A stretch of DNA of 64,000 nt from Acanthochromis polyacanthus (Eukaryota > Chordata > Actinopteri > Pomacentridae). This document shows, piece after piece, positions 37,901 through 49,900 of the stretch. The translations under genes and the position numbers were made by a program. The notes under the pieces are model-generated. The model had not been told where the DNA came from. It saw only the letters and a program-made list of their open reading frames with translations, and did no database searches. Within the stretch, counting starts at the first letter, position 1. Each line of letters opens with the position of its first letter. Location of the stretch: positions 4,108,149 through 4,172,148 of the forward strand of contig NC_067123.1 of the NCBI RefSeq assembly GCF_021347895.1, written 5' to 3'.

Positions 37901-40900
37901 ACAACCACAAAGAGACATAGGACAAAGCAAACGAGACACAGAATGACAGAAGGGAGGCAAAACAACCACATAGAGACATAAAATGACATAAACGAGACAG
38001 AAAACAACGAAAACAAGACACTAAATGACACAAAACCAAGAAAAACGAGATGATAGACGACAATAAACAAGACAAAAGTACCCCTAAACTACCTAAAAAC
38101 TGGAGCAAAAACAAGACAAAACTGTCCCTGCATAAAACCATCCCTGCTTACTGTATGTAAATGTTTAACGTGTTTTATTAAATAATGCATGCCCTTCTCG
38201 TGGCAGCAGTATCTGTGACATTTATAGTCTCTACATCTGTATGTAGGAACAACAGTTGAGTGGTTTAACGGTGAAGCTGAGCTCTTTTTTTCCCTTTAAG
38301 CCGGCAGATAAGAGCCGTGGAGCTTTCTGTAAACTGAACTAACCCGACACCCTCGTGTTTGCATATTGTGATGAGGCTTCGTGTACTTCCTGCCGTGAAC
38401 CAACAGGAGGTGCAGCAGGCTGGTTTCCTCTGAAGGCCTCCACCGCTGACCTCCGGCTGACTGCACAGCTGTGTTCCCGGGGAGAGGTTCCCCCTCTGCA
38501 TGCTGTATGTATATAAGCAGCTTATCGCAAACCTCCAGAACCTCTTCCTTTATTATCTGCAGCATAAATCCCCGGCAGCACTGGAGGCTGCCAGACTGGC
38601 GTCCACGAACATCAGATTGCAGCGTCGGCCGCTCGCCGTGTGATTTCTTCACATTTCTACGGCTTGGATGTGTTGTCTCCCCACATTTTTACGTGCTAAA
38701 ATTGACACCGGCAGGGAAAGAAATGCTGGTATGAGGAGGCTGTTGCTTCTTTTCATGCATCATCTGAGCCTTGGGCCAACCTTCAGATGACTTTCTCTGC
38801 TACCTTTGAAGTGTTTCTCTGCAGGTCGCTCAAAGATGAGCGCTGAAACAAAAACTCTGAAATCAGCCGAAATAATTCAAGCAGTTCCTCCGTTTCCTTC
38901 TGCATGAGAAACTTTCTCCACAGCCGCAAATGAGAACAGTGTGATAACAGAGCCTCTAAAGTTGGTGAAATGTCGACCAAAGACTGCATTAAATATGGAT
39001 CCATCACAGGAACTTTATGGAGACACAGTACCAGCCTGGATTGAACATTTTGAGTCATCTTGGACAAGTTGGAGGTCATTCTGGACTCACTTGGGATGAC
39101 TTTCAATTACATTTTGACACTACACCAGCCTGGACTGAAAATTGTCCACTTTTTTCCATTTTAAAGGGCCTCTAGTTATTTATTATTGTCATTTTAGACC
39201 ATTTTGGTTGGTTTTGGACAAATTGTGAGTCATTTTGAATTATTGTAAAGTAATTCTCCACTGGTTTCAAGTCAAAATAACAAAAACTTTCTTACCATTT
39301 AGTGCCACACATCAGATTCTACTGATGTTAGAGCCTCTAAAGTTGGAGAAATGTCGACCAAAGACTGGATTTTAGTAGAAATATGGTTCCATCCATTTAT
39401 ATACACTTACAGGAACTTTATGGAGACACTAGACCAGCCTGCATTGGTAATATGACACTTTTTCAATTTTTAAGGCCAAATAATTACACATAATTGTAAT
39501 TTTTAGACTATTTAAAGTGGTTTTGGACCATTTTTGAGTCATCTTGGACAGGTTAGAGGTCATTTGGGACTAATTTTGGATGGTTTTCACTTCAATTCTG
39601 ACTAATTTGGACTCCTTTCAGTCATTTTGGACAGATTTCAAGTCAACAAATATATACATTTTGGGCTTTTTTAGATTATTTAGAATGATTTTGGACAATT
39701 TTTGCATCCTCTTGAACAATTTTGAGTAATTTTAGACAATTATTGAGTCAACTTGGACAAGTTAAAGGTAATTTTGGACTAATTTTGATGATTTTGAAGT
39801 AAATTTTGAGTAATTTCAGTAATTTTGTACAGATTTTAAGTCAAAATATCTAAAAACTGGAACCTTGTCTGGTCAAAATTTCGACACATCAGATTCTACT
39901 GATGTTAGAGCATCAAAAGTTGGTGAAATGTCAACCAAAGACTTGTTTTTTTTGGATCCATCCATAGATATAAGCTTAAAGGAACTTTAAGGAAACACTC
40001 TACCAGCCTGGATTGAACTTACTGCATTTATTGTCAATTTCAAGTTCCAATAATTATTCAATAATGTCATTTTAGACAATCTAAATGATGTTGGCCAGGT
40101 TTCAATTACATTTTGAGTTATTTTGAAAGAGGGTTTCAACTCATTTTGGATGTTTTTGAGTAACGTGGGACATGTGTCAAGTCATGTTGGACACATTTAG
40201 ACAAATCACAGATAGCTTTTGCTTATTTTGGACAGGTGTTTGGGTTTGTTTTGGACAATCTGGATTCATTTTGTACAGGTTTCAGGTCAAAATAGTAAAA
40301 ATACTGGAACCACACATCAGATTCTCCTGATGTTAGAGCCTCAAAAGTTGGTAAAATGTCGACAGAAGACTGTATTTTCCGCAGCTGTAAATGAGAAAAG
40401 TGTGATAATAGCGAGCGCTGAGGCAGAAAGCAGCAGGTTGAGACTGATATTCACAGAGTAATGATATATCATTTCTATACATTAGGGGATTTCTCAGAGG
40501 CTTCAGGTGATGTGAGCTGCTTTGAATCACAAAGCTGAGCTGGTAGAGAGAGTTGGAAATGTGGAGCGCAGGCCGGGATCCAAGCCTGTAATCATGAAGA
40601 TAGGAGGGCAGTTTGATTCGAATGTGAAAGAGGCCCGGCGATAGGAGCAGCCAGTAAAAGGCTGTGTTTACAGAAGAGGATTCTTTTTGTGGATGTTTTC
40701 ACTGGAACGCTGTCGGCGCTGCACCACTCTGCATACAGGAACACCGCTTATTTAGAGCTCTAAACATCTCCATTTGGTTTGGAGCAGCTTTACGAGAACA
40801 TATTTGTGGGACGGATGCTCTGCTGACGGCATCATGGAGTCAAAAGTTCAGTTACAGCCAACTTACTGCTGAAGTTAAAGGTCCAGTGATCAGGATTTCT

Positions 40901-43900
40901 TTGTTTTCTCTTGTTGTTTTTACTGCAGCTTTGACCTCCTGTTTCACTGGTGTTGTTGTCATGATTGTTTCAGTAATCATGAAATTAATGTCTAATATCT
41001 GTACGGGAACGTTCTGCAGAATCTGCCTCATATGTTGTTAAATTTAACGTGGAAGCATGTTAAATTTATGAACAACATCTAGACCTCTATGAACATGTAG
41101 ACCTCTATGAACATGTAGACCTCTATGAACATGTAGACCTCTATGAACATCTAGACCTCTATGAACACCAACATCTAGACCTCTATGAACATCTCGACCT
41201 CTATGAACATCTAGACCTCTATGAACACCAACATCTAGACCTCTATGAACATCTAGACCTCTATGAACATCTAGACCTCTATGAACACCAACATCTAGAC
41301 CTCTATGAACATCTAGACCTCTATGAACATCTAGACCTCTATGAACACCAACATCTAGACCTCTATGAACATCTAGACCTCTATGAACATGTAGACCTCT
41401 ATGAACATGTAGACCTCTATGAACATGTAGACCTCTATGAACATCTAGACCTCTATGAACACCAACATCTAGACCTCTATGAACATCTAGACCTCTATGA
41501 ACATCTAGACCTCTATGAACACCAACATCTAGACCTCTATGAACATCTAGACCTCTATGAACATCTAGACCTCTATGAACATGTAGACCTCTATGAACAC
41601 CAACATCTAGACCTCTATAACACCAGGTTCTGTTTCCTACCAATGAGTCCACATCAACATTTAGTCTAAACATCTAAAAACTGGAACCTTGTCTGGTCAA
41701 ACTTTCCACACATCATATTCTACTGATGTTAGAGCCTCAAAAGTTGGTGAAATGTCGACCAAAGACTGTGTTTTAGTAGAAATATGGATCCATCCATAGA
41801 TATACACTTACAGGAACTTTATGGAGACACTAGACCAGCCTGGACTGAAGATTTTGCACCTTTTTCCATTATTAAGGGCAAATAATTACACATTGTTGTA
41901 ATTTTTAGATTATTTTGGGAAGTTTTGTAAAACTTAGGTTTGTGGTGTTCCAGAGTCTCTCACTGAAGACTTTCTTAGCCTCTTGAATGAAGACGAAATG
42001 TCTTCAAGGAACCATAATCAGAAGTCCAAACTGAAGTTCTAACTGAAGGTCTTTGGATCGTTGCTACAAATATGTCTTTTAAACAAACTGAACTATATTC
42101 TGTTAGCAAATGAACTAACAAGCTGCTATGTTCTATGTGCTATGTTACAACTAAAACTCCAAATTTTCAGAGCGCAGGTTGTTGCTTCGAGGTTGATTTT
42201 TACCCTCAGTCAACATCCGGTGAGTCAGAACACCTCCTTAGTTTGTATTTATAATTGAAATAATGTAGAATCCTGATGGTTTAATGCTACAGTGGAGGAA
42301 CCGGATCGTGTAGAGAACATATAAGGGAAGGTAACGAGCTGTTCTGGTGTCTAGAACCAAACTTTAGGACAGGTGAGTTGAGGTTCTGACCTCCAGTGTG
42401 GTGAGGACGATCTTGTCCACGGAGGAAAAGTAGGCTTCCCACAACATCTGGGTCCTCTGTCGGAGTGCCAGGACTCTCTCGTTCCCGATCGCCCTCACCG
42501 TGGACGGAACCTGACGAGGAAAAAGCAACAAACATTTAAACTTTGGTTGTTTCTTTAGAGCAAACTGTGTCTCCGGAACAAAGAAAACAGCATTTAAGGG
42601 ATCAAAACCCACAAAGAAAAGCCACTAATTCAATCAAATGTTAGCCGCTGAGCTGATCTGAGTTCTGCTGTTTGGATAATTAGACCCTCATTAGCGGCTT
42701 TAAGAAGAATCACTGGAATCGATTAAATCACTTGGAGAGTTCAGATCTTCGACTCCGTTAAAGTGGAAGAAAAAACCTCGAATTAACTCGTTTAAACCCA
42801 AAACTTTTAACACAACTTAAAGGTTTTAGTTTTAATGAATGCTACACTGTAAAAAATTGCATGTTTTCTTTATTGTTTTTGTCAGAATTTACAGAACAAT
42901 TTACTGTTATTTTACAGTTTCTTTGTTTTGTTGAATTACAGATAAAATCAAGTAAAATCCCAGAAGAAAAAAGTATTAATTTGTACACTGACTGGTCCAA
43001 CATCTGCTCCTAAAATTACACTATTGTTACTGTGAATAAATCAGCAGAAAACATAATTTTTTTTATTAAAGACTGTAAAATCGTAAAATAAAAAAGAAAA
43101 AATTTTACTTTATGATTTACAGATGTTTTTTTGAGTACGGATAATTAGTAAATTCCAAGAAAAGAAAGTATAAATTCACATATTGACTTTTTAAAATAAA
43201 TGTAAATAACATCCACAATAATTCTATTTTTTGTATTTTACAAATTGCAATTTGCTCTTATGTTGATTTATTTTTTAATTATTTTATGTGATTATACTGT
43301 ATTTAAATCAGACAAAATTGTACTTTTTCCACAGATAGTTGAGAGAAAAATTATCAATATTAAGGTTTTAAAAAAAGGTAAATAATGTTTTAATTTTTAT
43401 TTTACAGATTTTTACCTATTTTATTAAATTACAGATAACTAGTACATTCCCAGAAAAAAGAATAAACTTTCATGTTAATTTTTGAAAAAATCTAAATAAC
43501 ATGCACATTAAAAATCTGCATATTTACAAATAGTAATTTGTTCTTATCTTTATTTTTTATTGCTTTTTGTTTGATTTTACTGCATTTAAATCAGCAAAAA
43601 TATAATATATTTTACAGATATTTGAAAGAAAAAACATAGACATTAAACATTTAAAAAATAATAATTTATTTAATTGTTATTTTAAAGATTTTTTTAGCTG
43701 TTTTGTTAAATTACAAATAATTAATGAAATCACAGAAAAATAATAATAAATAATGAAAAATACAAATAATAAAAAACAGATCAAAACTGAGAATAAATCT
43801 GTATTCTTAGTCATTTGTTCTTTCACAGTTTATGATGTTAATCCTCCTCTTTAGCTGCATTCAAATCTGCTATTCTTATATAGATATTTATTTCTATTTT

Positions 43901-46900
43901 CACTTTATGTTGTCTTACAAGCTGTTTTTCAGATTTTCCAGTGTTTAAGCTGAACTAAATCTGGTTTTAAACGTCTTTTCTTTGCTCTTCCAGACGGTTT
44001 CTCTTCATACTTCACTGCCTCTGTCGGTATTCTGTTTCTGCTCTTTTCGGTCACATGAAGGACGGTTCTGCTGAAGTGTCGTCTTCACGGTGAGGTTTCA
44101 CGACCTCGAACATGCAGAACATGCGAGGGTTTTTAGATTCTGTCCTGATTTAGACGCTGTGAGCTGCCTGAGGTCGTTCTGAGGCTCAGAGATGAAGGTT
44201 GTCGTCGGCTTTACCGGCTCTTTGTGTTTGTTTTCAGGATTAAAGCGTTTACCGTCTTTAATCTGAAAGCTGAAACCACCACGACCGGATCAGGTGGATG
44301 TTTTACAATAACCGTGACTGGATTTAAACCTTTTTATTCTCAGCACAAGCAGAAAAAGCAAAGCACCAGAAACAGAAACTGTAAAAGAAAAAAGGTGAAG
44401 TGAGGCTCCTTGTTTCTGCTCAGCTTCATCTGAGTCTCTTCTGTAAAAACGATGAAAAAAGATGACAATCCTGTCTAAAAAGCAGAATAAACGCAGCGTT
44501 CTGGAGGTTAAGATGCTCTCTATTTTTATTTCTGCTGTCGCTGTCAGATAACAACGTGATTTTAAAAAAGAGCGTCACATTTATGAGCTTCGTTTAACCC
44601 TCTGAACTCCATCAGTCTGCAGGTGTTTTCTCGTTTTATTTCTGTCTCGTTTTTCTTCACTGTTGCTTCATTTTTTTCTGCAATCTAAACTCTCTTCCAA
44701 AAATGAACCATTTCCACCACATTCTTACATAAAAAGGAACTAAAATTCTACTTTTTTTTGGCACAGAATAAAGAGTTTTGATGAAATTTGGTTCATTTTC
44801 TCAAAAAAAAGTTCAATCTCTGAATTTTCGTCACTTCACTGTTCAGCTTATGGCTTCACGTTTGTACAGAAAACAGCAGAATTATTTTCTTTTCAGTGTC
44901 TGTTTGGAGAAAATTATTTAGTTTTATGTGAATCTTTAAATGAAACACACAGAACAAAGACCCTTTCACGAAGTGTCAGAATTTGAAGCTTCGATTTGAT
45001 TCATTTTCTCCAAAAAATGTTCGATAATCTTTGGAAAGTCCCTGAATTTTCACCACTTTATTTTTGATCACAGATGAGTCACTATTAGCTTCACATTTGT
45101 ACAGAAAAGAGCAGATTTTTTTTATTTTTACATCATATGCTTGGAGAGAATCATTTATTTTTGGCAAATTTTCAATTGAGGTGTGCAAAATGAAGAGATT
45201 TCAATGAAATGTCAGAATTTTAAGCTTCGATTTGGTTCATTTTCTCCAAAAAACGTTCTAAGATTTTTGGAAAGTCCCTGAATTTTTGTCACATCACTGT
45301 TTGTCTTAAATAAGTCACTACTATCTTCATGTTTGTACGGAAAAGAGCAGATTTTTGTTTGTTTTTTACAGCATCTAGTGAGAAACAAAGGGTTTTTCTT
45401 TTGCATTTTTTAAATTAAGACACAGAATAGACATATTTCAATAAAATGTCAGAATTTTAAGCTTCGATTTGGTTCATTTGTTAAGAAAATGTTCGATCAT
45501 TTTTGGAAAGTCCCTGAATTTTCGTCACTTCACTGCTGATCACAGATGAATCACTATTAGCTTCACATTTGTACAGAAAAGAGCAGAATTTTTTGTTTTT
45601 TTACACCATCTGATCAGAGGAAAACATTTATTTTCGGTGGATTTTTAAATGAGGTGTGCAGAATTTTGCCAAACGCAACACATGAGACGTTCAAGGACAG
45701 TCGGAAAATTGACAATCCAACAATAAATGGTGTAATTTTGATGATTTGTTTTAATTTCTGGATTCAGAGGGTTGACAAAACATTAATTTAGCAGAGTTTA
45801 TTGTTGCATATCATACCTTTATCCTGATCTCCTCGTGTTTCCTGTCTGCATTTCTACTGTCACGGTTAAATAATTCTAAGAAGATGGCAAAAAAAACCAA
45901 CATTTTCAGGCTTTTTCTAATAGAAGAGGAGCCTAAACTGTGGTGAACTACGTCTGGATGTTCTCTAAAGTTCCTGTGGACCATAAACTAACTGTCACTG
46001 CTGTTTTTCCTTCAGATGATGCAGGTTTCAGTCTGGACAGCAGCTCTGATCTCAGGTGTGTGTTCTACCTGCAGCAGGAGCCTCTCGTCTCCTTCGATCA
46101 CCGCCTGGTTCCACTGAATGACGTCGGAGAACGGCAGCTCCCAGCCGTTACTCAGCAGCACCGGGATGCAGGCCGCCTGCACACAAAAACACAAAAACCA
46201 GATTATTTTATCTCAGAATGTCAGAATACGTCCCATCTGTTTATTTAGAAATGTGGTGGACATCTGTAACCGTCAGCAGTTTTCCTCATGAGGCTGATTT
46301 AGCACCAAAATCTCTCCGACGTCGTGACTTTTTTCTAATGTTCCTTTGTGTTTTAAAGATTTGTCCTTCTATAATGTCCTATTATTGTTGCACAGCTTTG
46401 AGAACTGTCACTTTGCACAAACTGTATGGACAAATAAAAACTCCTGAACCTTCCATCTTACGGTTGCTTTTGCTGAACTACACCAAAAAAATGCACAAAA
46501 GTATTTGACATAATCTGATATTTCTTAGGTATAGATTTTTAAATGTTTAGAAGCCATAAAATAAAAAAAATAAACAAAGAAAAAGCCTTAAAATGTTTCT
46601 CTTTACACGTAAAAAGTCTAGAAGATTTCAAATTCTCACTTTTTATTGAATAACTGATGGAAAACATTGAAAGAAAAACAGTCACAGACAAATTTAGACA
46701 CAGCTGAACTCAGTCACTGTTGTTTTGCTGCTTCAGTGTTCAGAATTTCATGTCTTTAAAAGCTGGACTTTTTTTTAGTATTTTCACCAGGAAGTCGTTT
46801 TAATGGTTCAATATCTCCAGACACAAAACTCCCAAAGACATGAAATAGTTTCATCAGATCAGAATGAATGAATGGATCCAGCAGAGGACACATTTTTAGA

Positions 46901-49900
46901 ACTGCACCGAGAAAACGGAAGAAAAAATGTGCAAAATTTTCAAATAAAGCTGGTCTAGTGTCTCCATAAAGTTCCTGTCAGTGTATATAAATGGATGGAT
47001 CCATGTTTCTACTAAAATCCAGTCTTTGGTCGACATTTCACCAACTTTAGAGGCTCTAACATCAACAAAATTTGCAAATATGGCCAGTAAAGAGTCCAGC
47101 TTTGCTATTTTGATCTCAAACTCATTCAAAATGACACAAAATTTCACAAAATGATTCATAATTAGTACAAAATGACTCAAAGCTAACCCAAAATGACCTC
47201 AAACTTGTCCAAAATTAAGTGAAAATTGCTGCAAATTGGTTCAAAATGGCTTAAATTTGTCCAGGACGGATCAAAATGAGTCCATGGCTTCATTTTACTC
47301 GTCCAAATTCACTCAAAATAAGACGGCATTTATCCAGATTGTCCAAAATTACAATAATGCAAAATTATTGGCCCCTTAAAATAGAACAAAGTATCACATT
47401 TTCAAATAAAGCTGGTATAGTGTCTCCATAAAGTCCCTCTAAGTGTATACATATAAATGGATGGATCCATATTTCTACTAAAATCCAGTCTTTGGTTGAC
47501 ATTTCACCAACTTCTGAGGCTCTAACATCAGTAGAATCTGATGTGAGGAAAGTTTGACCAGACAAGGTTCCAGTTTTTAGATGTTCTGACCTGAAATGTG
47601 TCCAAAATTACCCAAATTTAGTCCAAAATGACACAGAATCGACCAAAAATTACTTTAAATTTGACCGAAATAACAAAAAGTTGTCCAAAGACTCTATAAT
47701 GAACATTTATTGGTTCCTTAAAATGGAAAAAAAAATGCAAACAAACCGAAAAATCATCCAAAAGTGCACAAAAAGTGTTGGGGTGAGAAACTGTTGAGCG
47801 CTGAGTTCATCCTCATCCTGGTGGAGGTTCATTAAAGACTTCATTCATCGGCTGCTTTCCACTGATGGGATCTTAGAGGAACCTCCAGAACTCCATTCAT
47901 CCCCATCAGAACATCTAGAACCTTCCAGAGTTCACCTCAAAAATATGAACTTTAGCAGCAGATTATGGAGGGCAGTTGGAAAAATGAATCAGACTTTTAG
48001 CTCCTTCAGTGTGTGGACAGTAAAATAAATGTTTAATTCTAGAAGAAACTGACTTTAATCAGTTTAACAGCTGCTGAGTGGAACAAACACAGAGCTAAAG
48101 ATTATTTCTATCATGAAAAAACAGCTCAGACATCTGAGTTTTTAGATGTTATTTCAAGGATTTTCCCTGTTTAGTTACATTATGTATGTAAAAATAATAA
48201 AATAACTGGAAAACAGCATCAATTTACATGCTGACCTCCAAAATAAAACAGTAAATAACATTAAAAATCTGTCTTTTTATGACTTATTTTCACAGTAAAA
48301 TTATGTTTTAAGAAAACAGTCCAAAAATTAAAAATGTATATTTAATTTGACAAAAGACGAGAAAAAAATGGTTGAAAAATGGTCATTTTTAAATGTTATT
48401 TTAAATATTTCCCCGTTTAGTTCCATTATCTGTAATAAATAGTAAAACAACGGAAAAAATATTACTTTACATGATTGTAAAAATAAAACTAAAAAACATC
48501 AAAAATCAGCATTTTTACAAATAATAATTTATTACTTTATGTTTAACAGTAAAACTATGTTCAAGAAAACAGATTATGTCTAAATTATAAATGAATATTT
48601 GGTAGAAAATGATCATTTGTTCTTTTAAAGTGTATGACTGTAAAGCTTTACTGTTGACTGTATTTAAATCAGCGAAAGACGACAAAATCATGAACATTAG
48701 TTGTTAAAAGTTATCATTTTTAAGGTTTATTTAAAGACTTTCCTGTTTAGTTTCATTATATGTAATAAATTGTGAATTTGTTGTGAATTAATTTACATAT
48801 TAGGTGATAAAAATAAATCAAGCTAAACCTGTAAAAACATCAAAAATCAATGATAATTTATTATTTAACCTTGATTGCACAGTTATTAAAAAACAAACAA
48901 ACAACAGGGCAAAATTGTAAATAATGTCAAGATTAAAATTCTATTTTTTCAAATGGCATTTTTTTCTGTAAAAAAGTTTTCATCAGATATGTTTTATTAT
49001 AAAAGTGTGTTAAAAATTGTTTAAAAAATCAGTTAAAATGTAGGGTTATTAAAAAAGACAAGGTGAAAATAACGTTTTTTAAAAATTTCCTAAAAAATTT
49101 TGAATCAGCTAAAAATATCTCCTTTTTTTAAAAATCAGAAATTTTGTGAAAAGTGTTAAAAATAAAAATAAAATAAAATAAAAAAATCTAATAAATTGTA
49201 GGCTTATGGTTAAAAAAAAAAACAAAATAAAATACAGGCCAATTCAGTAAATAATATCCAGATTAAATTTATCTATATTTTTAAAATATTTTTTTCTGAA
49301 AAAAAACTTAATCAGTTAAAAATACCTCCTTTTTTAAAAACAGAAATTCCCCACTATTTCCACCTTTACATTAACAATCCAGAGTTCCACATTTGATGAC
49401 AGAGTTCCAGTTTGTTTATTTACTTTATTGATGTATTTATTTATTGTAACCTGCAGGTGGAACCTCTGAGAGACGTGTTCTGGTCAACATGGACCAGTTT
49501 ATACACGAGGTTTCATCTTCTCTTCCAGCTTCCTGATGTTGCTCCTCTTTATCTGAGCTGCTCCGTTTAGTTTTATTTCTGATCATTAAACCACCAGAGG
49601 AGCCCATCTCTGCAGATCAAACGGAGAATCCTGCAGAGAAGACGTGAAGGCCTCCAGACGACCAACCCTGAGCTCACCTGAGCGTCCTCCCACAGAGGTG
49701 AGGCTCCTCTGGGGGACTTTTAGACCCTCTGCCTGCTGGAGAAAGTGGAGAAAGTGTGCAGCGTTTGGTTTGTTTGCTTTGGGAGGTTTTGTGGAGGAGG
49801 AGCTGGCACCGAGTCTCCCTCCACGCCGGTAATTGCCAGTTCTTTAGCGGGCCTCGCTGGCACTGGAATATGTTGTAAAAAAACAGCAAAGAAAATCCTG

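Larger units (their letters stand above)
36993..42390. other. ext1 intron 4
   Basis: 5398 bp. It contains two related minisatellites (37385-37775 and 41070-41620), GACACAAAATGACA-type repeats (37790-38110), a non-repetitive stretch at 38280-38700, and plus-oriented copies of a dispersed repeat at 38940-39050, 39310-39450, 39870-40015, 40310-40380 and 41690-41860. Confidence 0.8.

Noticed and set aside
37244..37969. 241-residue minus-strand open frame rich in HRGLDV, and the similar 209-residue frame at 41044-41673
   Set aside because: Both are explained by 18/24-bp tandem units whose lengths are multiples of three; no start context, splice support or family resemblance.
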